From Pinibacter aurantiacus (GTDB lineage Bacteria > Bacteroidota > Bacteroidia > Chitinophagales > Chitinophagaceae): 64,000 nucleotides of DNA. Numbering within the stretch: position 1 is the stretch's first letter; each line of letters begins with the position of its first letter. Below the pieces are notes generated by a model. It was given only the letters and a program-made list of their open reading frames with translations, made no database searches and was not told the origin of the DNA. Below are positions 1 through 8,522 of the stretch, piece by piece. The stretch covers positions 1-64,000 of the forward strand of contig NZ_JAHSPG010000012.1 in NCBI RefSeq assembly GCF_019130065.1, read 5' to 3'. Made by a program: the position numbers and the translations under genes.

Positions 1-40
1 ACTATTTCTCAAAGATCTTTTCCCGTTTTACAAACATAGG

Positions 41-133
41 AGGCACTAAGGACACTAAGCCACACTAAGGGAAACCTGTGAATTTATACATGCCTTCTTA
101 GTGAAACTTAGTGTCCTTAGTGCCTAAGTGGTG
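41..133. repeat. Inverted pair of CACTAAGG-word arrays (family A)
   Basis: The left arm (41-70) carries three CACTAAG words about 9 nt apart. The right arm (94-133) carries the reverse complement CTTAGTG. The right arm overlaps the 3' end of the metalloprotease gene on the minus strand, so its stop codon and last seven codons lie in the repeat. Related arms occur at 32089-32163 and 44650-44680. Confidence 0.85.
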
Positions 134-746
134 AAATAGAGCGTGGCACCCAAAACCGCCAACCTTTTGATACCAGCACTGCTTTGCAATCTGGGCAAAA
201 ATCAGTTTCTTCATCCGTGGTGTTGCGGCCCTCGGCGTCGTGCATAAAGCAGTACACAACGGGACAATGTTTCAGCCCTTGCGTGTGGCCGAGTTCATGA
301 ATGCATACCTTAAATAATTGCTCCTGCCTTTTTGTTTTGGAAAGCCTGTAAGTGGAGGCAACACAGGCCTTTCCGGGACACAGGCCCAAGCCCAGGATGC
401 CCCAGTCTTTCACTTTGTCTTTGGTAGTGCTGATATCTTTTTCAGTGAGGCCAATGATCACTTCACCTTCGCCGGTGCGGGAAGAAAGAAATGTTAACAG
501 AGAATCTGCCTTGTAGCGGTTGCGTTTAGCGTAGTAAGCCTTCTTTGGCAAAGGCAATGCTTTGGTTAGCGTAACGTATGGGTAATGTTTTTTGATGCCA
601 TTGTAAACATATTGCAGGTCCTCTTCCGGAAAATTTCCGAAAGGCTGAATTTGCACAACCAAATTCTCTCCCTTGTCGTTCTGCGTTCTCGCATGACAAC
701 AGCTAAATATAACTGCAACAATGATGAGCGTTGTAAATAATCGCAT
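117..746 (-). CDS. Archaemetzincin-like zinc metalloprotease, probable lipoprotein
   Basis: This 209-residue protein resembles peptidase family M54. The zinc site HELGH is at residues 150-154 and continues to H160-C161, C166 and M168, with a further CxxC at 184-187, as in archaemetzincins. The substrate is not known for bacterial members. A hydrophobic N-terminus followed by SCC (residues 15-17) suggests export and lipidation, which is unusual because most archaemetzincins are cytosolic. The last seven residues (SISPLRH) and the stop codon are encoded by the CACTAAGG repeat, so the C-terminus may have been extended or replaced by repeat DNA. The start at 746 gives an intact signal peptide. 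Confidence 0.8.
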   Translation of the reverse strand: MRLFTTLIIVAVIFSCCHARTQNDKGENLVVQIQPFGNFPEEDLQYVYNGIKKHYPYVTLTKALPLPKKAYYAKRNRYKADSLLTFLSSRTGEGEVIIGLTEKDISTTKDKVKDWGILGLGLCPGKACVASTYRLSKTKRQEQLFKVCIHELGHTQGLKHCPVVYCFMHDAEGRNTTDEETDFCPDCKAVLVSKGWRFWVPRSISPLRH

Positions 747-1002
747 AGGGACACATTTAAAAGTTATTGCTACGGATCAGATTTACTTAATCATGTGTTG
801 GCTCGCGAAAGGGAGGTTTTTCCAGAAAGATATACGTAAGGGAAAAATGAAAATCAGGATTGCTTTCTCTAACAAAAATAATTTAAAAATTGTTCAATTT
901 TATGAGTCGTTTTTGTTGGAGGAAATCATAACAAACAAAGCCGCTTTTCTTTCGCCTGTCTATGACTGAATTTAGATAAAAGAGTTTAAAAGAATTGGTA
1001 AA
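747..1002. other. AT-rich intergenic stretch without a convincing gene
   Basis: Together with the repeat at 1003-1122 this forms the 367-base gap before the next gene. A short plus-strand frame (721-969) overlaps the metalloprotease start and shows no recognisable domain or signal, so I do not call it. This is probably the upstream region of the metalloprotease gene. Confidence 0.5.
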
Positions 1003-1008
1003 AAAGGG

Positions 1009-1122
1009 AGCACACAGATGACGCTGATTGGGCTGATTTGCACTGATTTTTTTTCCTGCATTTCGAGTAGCAAAATTGGTTTCAGTTACTCAGTTATTCA
1101 GTTACTCAATCATTCAGTCATT
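1009..1122. repeat. Composite repeat: CACAGATGACAC element (family B) plus CAGTTATT octamer array (family C)
   Basis: The B element (about 1011-1053) is built of roughly 9-10 nt units of the form ACACAGATT. A spacer containing CGAGTAGCAAAATTGG follows, then five CAGTTATT-type octamers (1082-1122). The same composite, including the spacer, recurs at 2468-2577. The octamers overlap the stop codon of the next minus-strand gene. Confidence 0.85.
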
Positions 1123-1770
1123 AGTTTCTTTATAGCTGAACTTTCTTTCTATCGGTTCTACCAAATCCTTGATCATGAGAAAAATTTTGTAAGTGGCTGT
1201 ATTTGAATTGTGAGCATAGTTCAGATTTTCGACTTCTTTTTTAGGACCAAATTGATCAACATCATCCAGCCGCAGATTATTTCTGAAATAGTCTGCTTCA
1301 AGATATATTTCTATAACCAGGTCGGTTGGATGTGATCCCCATAACCAACTATAAGAAGAATCTCCGTCATGCTTCCATTTATAAATAAAGGGATATATTT
1401 TTTCACCTTTGAATTTACCAAGATTGCGGGACGCATAACCAAGCAAAGAATCACAACTTATTGTAAGCGGCGGCAATGTTGCAACATAACTATTTGAACC
1501 AGTTGAATCGTAGTAGTTAATGCATTTCATCACCATGTCCTGCTGGTTGAACTTATAAAAAAGATAGATTTCCTGGTCAACCATCACTTCGCCTAAACCT
1601 TGAATTTTGTACACTGCTGGAACGCCGTGACGATCATTATCAAACCGAACAACCATGCTTACACCTTTCCTGCGAAGCGCGGTTACTTCACTTGCTACTT
1701 TGTCGTCTATCGATTGACTATGGGCAGAAAATGAAAAAAAGGAAAATAATAGAATGATTATTTTTTTCAT
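1114..1770 (-). CDS. Secreted protein of unknown function, tandem paralogue 1
   Basis: This is a 218-residue protein beginning with a signal peptide (lysines, a hydrophobic run, then SAHSQ). The start at 1770 is preferred over 1797 because it gives a clean signal peptide. It aligns with the next gene: both have an early K/R-x-x-GV segment, a LGE-[IV]-[MV]-V motif about residue 60, a Y-[YT]-DS-[ST]-G segment about residue 90, and a conserved LNY near the C-terminus. I do not recognise a family. The stop codon (TGA) and the preceding Asp and Asn codons fall inside the octamer array. Confidence 0.7.
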   Translation of the reverse strand: MKKIIILLFSFFSFSAHSQSIDDKVASEVTALRRKGVSMVVRFDNDRHGVPAVYKIQGLGEVMVDQEIYLFYKFNQQDMVMKCINYYDSTGSNSYVATLPPLTISCDSLLGYASRNLGKFKGEKIYPFIYKWKHDGDSSYSWLWGSHPTDLVIEIYLEADYFRNNLRLDDVDQFGPKKEVENLNYAHNSNTATYKIFLMIKDLVEPIERKFSYKETND

Positions 1771-1774
1771 GGGG

Positions 1775-2422
1775 CTAATATATAAGATCGTTTTCAACTG
1801 ATTTGGTAATTGCCTGGAGTATTTGTAACAGCTTGTAAGAAGGCGTTTTCAGGTTGTATGAATAATTCAAATTTGCAAGAGAATATTCATTGTATTTATA
1901 TTCAAAATCTTCTAAAGAAAAGGCCTGCCCTATCTGTCTTTCTCCAAGGTAAATATGAAAGTTTACACCGGTACAATGCGAAGGATATTCGTAATCATAT
2001 ACAGTATTGGCACTATCAATTTCCTGCAGGACAATGTGATTGCAAACGGGATGAATATTTATGTCTTCAGCATTTCCAGCCGCCCATTGTAAAAGCAGGT
2101 TCGCTTCAATCAACTTTGGTTTGGAGGTGGCTGTGCGTCCCATCAGTCCAGAAGAATCAGTGTAAGTCATACTTCTCAATACGTATGATTTTCCCTTTGT
2201 CTTGTCGAAAATAAAAGTATATTCTTCCACGACTATTTCCCCTAGCTGTTTTGATCGTTCCGTCCAGCCGTATCTTGGCACACCTTGCCAATAACTAAGA
2301 ATGGTATCAACTCCTTCACTTTGAAGTTTCTTTATCTGGCGATATGCAGTGTCCTGGCTAAACTGGGAATAGCCAAACTTGAATGAAAAACAAAAAACAA
2401 GGACAAAAACTATCCGGGTCAT
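1775..2422 (-). CDS. Secreted protein of unknown function, tandem paralogue 2
   Basis: This 215-residue protein has a signal peptide ending near GYSQ. The start at 2422 is chosen because a longer frame from 2539 would translate repeat DNA upstream. It lies just ahead of its paralogue, 4 bp apart, so the two are probably co-transcribed. Shared features are the EGVDTI-type N-terminal segment, LGEIVVEE, and TDSSGLMG-like motifs. The C-termini both contain LNYSYN or LNYAHN. Function is unknown. The pair probably arose by tandem duplication. Confidence 0.7.
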   Translation of the reverse strand: MTRIVFVLVFCFSFKFGYSQFSQDTAYRQIKKLQSEGVDTILSYWQGVPRYGWTERSKQLGEIVVEEYTFIFDKTKGKSYVLRSMTYTDSSGLMGRTATSKPKLIEANLLLQWAAGNAEDINIHPVCNHIVLQEIDSANTVYDYEYPSHCTGVNFHIYLGERQIGQAFSLEDFEYKYNEYSLANLNYSYNLKTPSYKLLQILQAITKSVENDLIY

Positions 2423-2467
2423 CGGGTTAAGATTTGATGCACTATAATAGGCAATTTCGCTCAGCGG

Positions 2468-2577
2468 AGCAAGAGAGCACACAGATGACACGGATTGAGC
2501 TGATTTACACGGATTTTTTTCCTGAATTTCGAGTAGCAAAATTGGTTTCAGTTACTCAGTCATTCAGTCACTCAACC
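2468..2577. repeat. Second copy of the B+C composite repeat
   Basis: This is near-identical in layout to 1009-1122: a B element, the same spacer (CGAGTAGCAAAATTGG), then CAGTTACT/CAGTCATT octamers. Its octamers overlap the stop codon of the ParE-like toxin gene, so the toxin's last residues are encoded in the array. Confidence 0.85.
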
Positions 2578-2866
2578 TGTTTTCAATATCCATGTTTTCG
2601 TGCAGTATTCTAATTACTTCGATTACCTCATTCACCACTCTGTAAAATATAAGATGGGATTTAACTTTAGATGCACGGTATCCTTTTCGAATGTGTTCTT
2701 TTGATTTGCCGGCATTGGGATTTTTACAAATGAAATTAATTTCATCAAATATGAGATTGTAGTAACGGTCCGCTTGTTCAGCCGACCATCTTTCCGTGGT
2801 ATAGAGCCAGATTTCATTGAGATCGGATAAGGCGTCCTTGCTTATTACGTAAGGAAAGGGCTTCAT
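2564..2866 (-). CDS. parE: ParE/RelE-family toxin of a type II toxin-antitoxin system
   Basis: This is a 100-residue RelE/ParE-superfamily protein. Family signatures visible are the early L-x-x-IW-x-YT segment (residues 15-24), W-S-x-EQADRYY (27-36), NPNAGK, and the C-terminal H-L-IFYR followed by RILHENMD. ParE toxins act on DNA gyrase, and RelE relatives cleave mRNA. ParE is the better fit because of the ParD-like partner. The start codon overlaps the antitoxin stop by 4 bp, as in many antitoxin-first pairs. The final residues (LSD) are encoded by the octamer repeat. Confidence 0.85.
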   Translation of the reverse strand: MKPFPYVISKDALSDLNEIWLYTTERWSAEQADRYYNLIFDEINFICKNPNAGKSKEHIRKGYRASKVKSHLIFYRVVNEVIEVIRILHENMDIENRLSD

Positions 2867-3105
2867 AGAAATTTATTATGCAACTTTTTTAAGTGAGCTT
2901 TCGGATCAAAATCTTTCTCAAACCCACTTTTCTCACCTTCCGCCAAAGCTTTATTGATATTCTTCTTTTTTGTTTCTTCTGCTTCCAACAGTCTCAACGC
3001 AGATCTGATGACTTCACTGGCGGAATTATATCGTCCTGATGAAACTTCCTTAGAAATAAATTTTTCAAAATGCTCCCCCAATAAAATGGATGTATTACGA
3101 GGCAT
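2863..3105 (-). CDS. parD: ParD-family antitoxin (ribbon-helix-helix)
   Basis: This 80-residue protein matches ParD/CC2985-type antitoxins: an N-terminal TSILLGEHFEKFI strand-helix, then SGRYNSASEVIRSALRLLE, the typical ribbon-helix-helix DNA-binding core, then a charged toxin-binding tail. The start at 3105 (MPRNTS) is preferred over 3150 because it matches the family N-terminus. It should bind its own promoter together with the toxin. No obvious operator palindrome was seen upstream other than the B repeat. Confidence 0.85.
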   Translation of the reverse strand: MPRNTSILLGEHFEKFISKEVSSGRYNSASEVIRSALRLLEAEETKKKNINKALAEGEKSGFEKDFDPKAHLKKLHNKFL

Positions 3106-3164
3106 AACTTTCTTTTCAATAAAAGTACCAAGAATTGGTATAGTGTCCAAAAGATAGTACTATG

Positions 3165-3322
3165 GTACACAGATGACACTGATTTGGCGGATTTGCGCTG
3201 ATTAGTTGGCTGATAAGAATTCCTGCCGCTCAAGTGTGCGACGCAACGAAAGCCCCATCAAAGAACAAATGCTGGCAACCAAAAAATCAGTGTAAATCCG
3301 CCAAATCAGTGTCATCTGCGTG
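3165..3322. repeat. Inverted pair of family B repeats between parD and dnaE
   Basis: The left arm (3167-3203) and right arm (3285-3322) are near-perfect reverse complements over about 36 bp, separated by about 80 bp. The intergenic gap 3106-3421 (316 bp) holds only this pair, a further short ACCTGTGTGCC fragment and the heptamer array at 3370-3401. Confidence 0.85.
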
Positions 3323-3369
3323 CAATAAACGTGTCACCTGTGTGCCATAAAAAACTTATGCACTCTATG

Positions 3370-3401
3370 TTCTCAACTTTCAACTTTCAACTCTCCACTA
3401 A
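3370..3401. repeat. Heptamer array (CAACTTT) upstream of dnaE
   Basis: Units CAACTTT, CAACTTT, CAACTCT run with a strict 7-nt period. The array lies where the -33 region of the dnaE promoter would be. Confidence 0.75.
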
Positions 3402-3405
3402 TTTG

Positions 3406-3413
3406 TATTTTTG
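3406..3413 (+). promoter_or_regulatory. Candidate -7 element of dnaE
   Basis: TATTTTTG fits the Bacteroidota TAnnTTTG consensus and lies 8 nt before the ATG, implying a very short leader. No matching TTTG is present 17-23 bp upstream, where TTTC in the heptamer array sits instead. Confidence 0.4.
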
Positions 3414-3421
3414 CCTCTACC

Positions 3422-6400
3422 ATGAAATTTTCTCACTTACATACACATACACAGTTTTCCTTATTGGATGGGGCTTCGCCGATTTCTTCTTTGTTCAAAA
3501 AAGCGGCTGACGACGGCATGCCCGCTATTGCTATTACGGACCATGGTAATATGTTTGGCGCATTCGATTTTGTAAACGAAGCGGGCAAACATAAAAATCC
3601 AGATGGCTCACTCAAAGTAAAACCAATTGTAGGTTGCGAATTTTATGTGGTAAAGGATCGTCACCAGAAACAATTTTCCAAGGAGCAGCGTGATGACCGC
3701 TACCATCAGGTATTGCTGGCAAAAAATACGGTGGGTTACCAAAACCTCGTTAAGCTAACTTCCAAAGGCTATATCGAAGGGATGTACTCCAAATATCCGC
3801 GTATCGATAAGGAGCTGATCATGCAGCACCATGAAGGATTGATCGCCACTACTTGTTGCATCGGTGCCTATGTGCCGCAAATGATCCTGAACAAAAGTGA
3901 GGAGGAAGCGGAAAAAGAATTCAAATGGTGGCTGGATATTTTTGGTGAAGATTATTTCATCGAGCTGCAGCGCCACGATATGAAAGAACAGGAACTGATC
4001 AACCAAACGCTGATCAAGTTTTCTAAAAAATACAATGTTCCCGTAATTGCGACCAACGATAGCCATTACGTGGACCGCGAAGATTACAACGCCCACGACA
4101 TTCTGCTTTGTATCAACACCGGCGAAAAGCAAAGCACTCCAGGTTTTGATGACTTTGTAAACGATGATGCGCAGGTAAAGAACCGCCGATTCAAATTTCC
4201 CAATGACAAGTTTTATTTTAAAACGCAAAAGGAAATGATCGAGCTGTTCCAGGACATCCCGGAAGCGATCGACAATACCAACATGATCGTGGATCGTGTG
4301 GACGTATTGAAGCTGAAGAAGGACATCCTGCTTCCCGCCTTCCCTATTCCAAAAGAGTTCCAGGTGCACAACGATTCTAACCTGAACCAGTGGGAGTTTT
4401 TAAAACACATTACTTATGAGGGCGCAAAAATGCGCTACAACGATATTACACCGGACATACAGGAACGTATAGACTTCGAATTGTTTACCATTAAAACAAT
4501 GGGATTTGCGGGTTACTTCCTTATCGTGAGTGACTTTATCAAGGCCGGTCGCGATATGGGCGTATTCATCGGCCCGGGTCGTGGTTCTGCGGCGGGAAGC
4601 GCCGTGGCCTATTGTATCGGCATCACGAACATTGACCCGATCAAGTACAACCTGCTGTTTGAGCGTTTCCTTAACCCGGATCGTAAGTCGATGCCCGATA
4701 TCGATACTGACTTTGATGATGATGGCCGCCAGAGGGTTATCGATTATGTAGTAAAAAAATACGGCCAGAACCAGGTGGCGCAGATCGTTACTTATGGTAC
4801 GATGGCCGCGAAAATGAGTATCAAGGACGTTGCCCGTGCGCTTGACCTTCCGTTGCCGGAATCGAATGCATTGGCGAAACTCGTTCCGGATAAGCCCGGC
4901 ACCGATCTTGGCCGCGTACTCACCGCGCCTATTACGACCAAAGAAGGCCCGAAATCGCTCGAAGAAAAAGAAGGCCTGAGCCCCGAGGATATTGAAAACG
5001 TAAAGCAATTACGTGCCATCTACAACGGAACCGATTTACGTGCACAGGTATTGAAGGAAGCAGAAAGGCTCGAGGGTTCTGTGCGCAACACGGGTATACA
5101 CGCCGCGGGCATCATCATTGCGCCGGAGGATCTGACAAACATCCTTCCCGTTTGCGCAGCGAAAGATTCTGATTTGTGGGTAACGCAATTTGAAGGAAAG
5201 ATCATTGAGGATGCCGGCGTAATCAAGATGGACTTTTTGGGTTTGAAAACCCTTAGTATTATAAAAACAGCGCTGGATTTGATCAAGCAAAACCACGGTG
5301 TAGACATTGTGATAGATGATGTGCCGCTGGATGATATGCCAACGTATGAGCTTTACCAGCGTGGCGATACCATTGGTACGTTCCAGTTTGAAAGTCCCGG
5401 GATGCAGAAATACCTCCGCGACCTGAAACCGGATCAGTTCGGTGATTTGATCGCCATGAACGCCTTGTACCGCCCAGGTCCTATTGCTTACATCCCGAAC
5501 TTTATCGACCGTAAGCACGGACGTGAAGCCATTACTTATGACTTGCCCGACATGGAAGAATACCTGCAGGAAACCTACGGTATCACTGTGTATCAGGAGC
5601 AGGTGATGTTGCTGAGTCAGAAACTGGCGGGCTTTACAAAAGGTGACGCTGATGTGCTTCGCAAGGCGATGGGTAAAAAGGACCGTAAAACGCTGGACAA
5701 ACTGAAACCCCAGTTCGTTGAAAAAGCGAAAGAGAAAGGTCACGACGCCCAAAAGCTCGAAAAGATCTGGACCGACTGGGAGGCGTTTGCGCAATACGCG
5801 TTCAACAAATCGCACTCCACCTGTTATGCGTTCGTAGCCTACCAAACGGCTTACCTGAAGGCGCACTACCCAAGCGAATACATGGCCGCGGTACTCAACC
5901 ACGCGGGCGCCATTGAGAAGATCACCTTCTTCATGGAGGAGTGTAAACGCATGGGCCTAAAAGTATTGGGACCAGATGTAAACGAATCGAAAAAAGGTTT
6001 TGCCGTAAACGCCAAAGGCGAGGTCCGCTTTGGTCTCGGTGGTTTGAAAGGTGTGGGTGAAGCGGCGATAGAAAGCCTTCTCGAAGAACGTAAAAAGAAC
6101 GGCCCTTTTTCCTCCATATTTGATTTGATCAAACGTGTGAATCAGAGAACGGTAAACAAAAAATCGCTGGAGAGCCTTGCCTACTCGGGTACTTTTGATT
6201 GCTTTACCGATCTGCACCGTGCACAATATTTTCATGTGGGCGACGACAATATGAGCGGCCTTGAACGGGTGATCAGGTTTGGCAATGCCATGCAACTGCA
6301 AACTGCCAATACCACCAATACGCTCTTTGGCGATCTGGGAACAGCGCTGGATGTGCCTACGCCTAAATTGACCGTTTGCGAGCCGTGGGGATTAACGGAA

Positions 6401-7045
6401 ATGCTTGATTATGAAAAAGAAGTAACGGGCATCTTCCTGAGTGGCCACCCGCTGGACAACTTTAAGTTTGAAATGCGCAACTATGGCATCACCCAGCTTT
6501 CCGACTTTATAGAAGTGAAGGACATGGCGACGCCGAATACCAGCCGCGTGTTCAGACTTGCCGGATTGGTGGTGGATGCGCAGCACCGCGTTACCAAAAC
6601 CGGTCGTGAGTTTGGCGTGCTGGCGATAGAGGATTACAGCGGCAAATGCGAGTTCATGTTGTGGAGCAATGATTATGTGCGATTTAAGAACTTTTTGGAG
6701 AAGGGAAAGAACCTTTTCCTCACCGGACAATTCAAACAGGGGTATAAAGGATTTGAGTTTAAGATAGACAGCATTGTGCTCTTGGAAAGCATTAAACCGA
6801 ACCTGACAAAACAACTGGTTCTTGACGTAGAAGCGCGACATTTGAGCCGTGAAATGATCGATTTCCTGGAAAAGAATGTTAAAAAATATCCTGGCAGATC
6901 GAGCATCCGCTTCAACATACTGGAACCCAAAAGTCGTTTAAAAATAGGACTTTATTCAATGGATGGCGCCTTCCAGATGAATGACGAATTGGCCGGATGG
7001 CTGCAACAGCTACCTGAACTGGGTGTGCAGGTTGTGACCAATTAA
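3422..7045 (+). CDS. dnaE: DNA polymerase III subunit alpha
   Basis: This 1207-residue protein is the replicative polymerase, catalysing template-directed chain extension in the replisome. In order it has an N-terminal PHP domain (HLHTHT at residues 4-9, ITDHGN near 40), the C-family polymerase core with the acidic catalytic motif PDIDTDF at 425-431, GPGRGSAAGS in the palm region, and an NTGIHAAGI motif. It continues with a KGVGEAAI helix-hairpin-helix near 880 and a C-terminal OB fold at about 1040-1105. Length is normal for the DnaE1 type. The histidine-rich PHP motifs look largely intact, so PHP proofreading activity is possible. It is followed by trxA. Confidence 0.97.
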   Translation: MKFSHLHTHTQFSLLDGASPISSLFKKAADDGMPAIAITDHGNMFGAFDFVNEAGKHKNPDGSLKVKPIVGCEFYVVKDRHQKQFSKEQRDDRYHQVLLAKNTVGYQNLVKLTSKGYIEGMYSKYPRIDKELIMQHHEGLIATTCCIGAYVPQMILNKSEEEAEKEFKWWLDIFGEDYFIELQRHDMKEQELINQTLIKFSKKYNVPVIATNDSHYVDREDYNAHDILLCINTGEKQSTPGFDDFVNDDAQVKNRRFKFPNDKFYFKTQKEMIELFQDIPEAIDNTNMIVDRVDVLKLKKDILLPAFPIPKEFQVHNDSNLNQWEFLKHITYEGAKMRYNDITPDIQERIDFELFTIKTMGFAGYFLIVSDFIKAGRDMGVFIGPGRGSAAGSAVAYCIGITNIDPIKYNLLFERFLNPDRKSMPDIDTDFDDDGRQRVIDYVVKKYGQNQVAQIVTYGTMAAKMSIKDVARALDLPLPESNALAKLVPDKPGTDLGRVLTAPITTKEGPKSLEEKEGLSPEDIENVKQLRAIYNGTDLRAQVLKEAERLEGSVRNTGIHAAGIIIAPEDLTNILPVCAAKDSDLWVTQFEGKIIEDAGVIKMDFLGLKTLSIIKTALDLIKQNHGVDIVIDDVPLDDMPTYELYQRGDTIGTFQFESPGMQKYLRDLKPDQFGDLIAMNALYRPGPIAYIPNFIDRKHGREAITYDLPDMEEYLQETYGITVYQEQVMLLSQKLAGFTKGDADVLRKAMGKKDRKTLDKLKPQFVEKAKEKGHDAQKLEKIWTDWEAFAQYAFNKSHSTCYAFVAYQTAYLKAHYPSEYMAAVLNHAGAIEKITFFMEECKRMGLKVLGPDVNESKKGFAVNAKGEVRFGLGGLKGVGEAAIESLLEERKKNGPFSSIFDLIKRVNQRTVNKKSLESLAYSGTFDCFTDLHRAQYFHVGDDNMSGLERVIRFGNAMQLQTANTTNTLFGDLGTALDVPTPKLTVCEPWGLTEMLDYEKEVTGIFLSGHPLDNFKFEMRNYGITQLSDFIEVKDMATPNTSRVFRLAGLVVDAQHRVTKTGREFGVLAIEDYSGKCEFMLWSNDYVRFKNFLEKGKNLFLTGQFKQGYKGFEFKIDSIVLLESIKPNLTKQLVLDVEARHLSREMIDFLEKNVKKYPGRSSIRFNILEPKSRLKIGLYSMDGAFQMNDELAGWLQQLPELGVQVVTN

Positions 7046-7088
7046 CAGGTGTGGATATGTCAGAATAGCTAGATTCGCCGAATGGAGT

Positions 7089-7096
7089 TATTTTTG
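7089..7096 (+). promoter_or_regulatory. Candidate -7 element of trxA
   Basis: TATTTTTG matches TAnnTTTG and lies 45 nt before the trxA ATG. No good TTTG is seen at the expected -33 distance. Confidence 0.4.
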
Positions 7097-7140
7097 CATA
7101 CTAGTTTAAACATTATTTAAATCAAACTTAAAGAATACTT

Positions 7141-7458
7141 ATGGCAGCAACATTCACAGACGCAAACTTCGAGCAAGAGGTATTGTCTTCAGATAAATTA
7201 TCAGTGATAGATTTTTGGGCAGAATGGTGTGGACCTTGCCGCGCAATCGGACCAGTTATCGACGAATTGTCTAAAGAATATGATGGCAAGGTAAACATTG
7301 GTAAAGTAAACGTTGACCAAAACCCTCAGATCTCTGTAAACTATGGCATCACTTCTATCCCTGCGATCCTTTTCGTAAAAGGTGGTAAAGTGGTTGACAA
7401 ATTGGTAGGTGCACAACCTAAAGCCAACTTCGTTAAAAAAATCGAAGCTCATATTTAA
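7141..7458 (+). CDS. trxA: Thioredoxin
   Basis: This 105-residue cytosolic thioredoxin has the active site WCGPC (C30 and C33), an IDFWAEW strand before it, and the cis-proline loop SIPAIL near residue 75. It reduces disulfides in client proteins using electrons from thioredoxin reductase, which is not in this window. Length and motifs are complete. It stands between its own promoter region and a strong hairpin terminator. The last 24 codons and the terminator are duplicated about 1 kb downstream. Confidence 0.97.
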   Translation: MAATFTDANFEQEVLSSDKLSVIDFWAEWCGPCRAIGPVIDELSKEYDGKVNIGKVNVDQNPQISVNYGITSIPAILFVKGGKVVDKLVGAQPKANFVKKIEAHI

Positions 7459-7484
7459 GAAGACCAAAAGGTTTAATATATACG

Positions 7485-7514
7485 AAGCCGTTAGAGTGAT
7501 CTAACGGCTTTTTT
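7485..7514 (+). terminator. Rho-independent terminator of trxA
   Basis: The stem AAGCCGTTAG / CTAACGGCTT encloses a 6-nt loop and is followed by a T run. A near-identical hairpin occurs at 8523-8552. Confidence 0.9.
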
Positions 7515-7626
7515 GTGCGCGTAAAAAAGACGCTTTAAATAAAAGAAAAGACTCTTTCAAAAACACTTAATCGTTACTGTTATGTTGTTTTGCTGTGCTG
7601 AAAACCAGTTCACAATTCATTCTAGC

Positions 7627-8421
7627 ATGGCTGAAAAATCTTTCTATGATTTAGATTACATCATTGAAATCAATGAAAAAAGAGTTGAACAGTACATGTC
7701 TGCCTATCAAAAAGTTTTGGAAAGGTTGACGAATATTATCCTTATATATTCAGCTTTAACTTTCTTTCTATTCACAATTATTCAAGAAGTTTTTTTAGAA
7801 GATGGTTGTCACTGGTTAATGAAAGCATGCTTTATATTGTTCGCTTTGCTTTTGGGACTGTCGCTATTTTTTACTGTGAAGCTGATTATACCTGTTGATG
7901 TTGGCTATCTGGAAAATCCAAAACCATATTATGAAGAATATCGGTTAAGATATGAAGAAGATTATCCTAAGAATCACAGCGGTTCTGAACTAATGAGGAT
8001 TTCTACTATTTCCAAACTTTTGAAAGCCTCTTACATTGAAGACCTGCAGAACGTACTTGAAGCAAATATCAAGGTTTATAGAAGAAAAAGCTCATTCTAT
8101 TATAAGGCGCTAATGCTTGCGTTACTTTCCACAATTCCTTATTTGATTTGTCTAGGGTTCCACATTTCTAAGAAGGACGATAAAATTCAAAAAGTGCAAA
8201 TCATGAATTCCATAATTAGTCGTACATTGCCTCAAATAGATAGCATGGGTAAGCAAATTCCTCCTGGCAACAATCAAAGCACAAATACCACTAAAAGTAC
8301 AGATTCGTCTTACAAAATTGGTATTACAACAAAGCTTCCAGGAATTGACCCTAGCAAAGTCATTTCGCCTCCAACTATATTGATCAGAGAAGACCGCGAT
8401 CGACCAAGCAAAAAGAGATAA
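7627..8421 (+). CDS. Orphan membrane protein between trxA and a duplicated trxA end
   Basis: I do not recognise a family. From 7627 it is a 264-residue protein, and an upstream in-frame ATG at 7582 would add 15 residues. An amphipathic, charged N-terminal helix (about residues 5-35) precedes two transmembrane segments (about 38-56 and 65-90). A cytoplasmic stretch rich in E, Y and R follows, then a third membrane segment near 160-180 and a polar tail rich in S, T, N and P. The helix-then-two-membrane-spans order recalls SLATT-type effector proteins of nucleotide-signalling defence systems, but no diagnostic motif is visible and no synthase gene is adjacent. AT content is higher than in dnaE/trxA. 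It is bracketed by a partial duplication of trxA, which suggests recent arrival. Confidence 0.6.
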   Translation: MAEKSFYDLDYIIEINEKRVEQYMSAYQKVLERLTNIILIYSALTFFLFTIIQEVFLEDGCHWLMKACFILFALLLGLSLFFTVKLIIPVDVGYLENPKPYYEEYRLRYEEDYPKNHSGSELMRISTISKLLKASYIEDLQNVLEANIKVYRRKSSFYYKALMLALLSTIPYLICLGFHISKKDDKIQKVQIMNSIISRTLPQIDSMGKQIPPGNNQSTNTTKSTDSSYKIGITTKLPGIDPSKVISPPTILIREDRDRPSKKR

Positions 8422-8424
8422 GTT

Positions 8425-8496
8425 GGTTTGGTTGACGATTTAGTAGATGCACAACCTACAGCCAACTTTGTTAAAAAAATCGAAGCTCATATTTAA
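8425..8496 (+). pseudogene. Remnant of a second trxA (last 23 codons and stop)
   Basis: Translation in frame gives GLVDDLVDAQPTANF then VKKIEAHI and stop. This matches the trxA C-terminus with a few substitutions. No start or active site is present, so it cannot make thioredoxin. It directly follows the stop codon of the orphan membrane gene (4 bp) and is followed by a copy of the trxA terminator. It represents either a decayed tandem duplicate or a target-end duplication from insertion of the membrane gene. Confidence 0.9.
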
Positions 8497-8522
8497 GAAG
8501 ACCGAAAGGTTTAATATATACG

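Noticed and set aside
721-969. 82-residue plus-strand reading frame
   Set aside because: It overlaps the start of the metalloprotease gene on the other strand, has no domain and has an unusual composition.
4400-5902. Long minus-strand frames inside dnaE
   Set aside because: They are shadows of the dnaE coding strand, with no motif and no start context.
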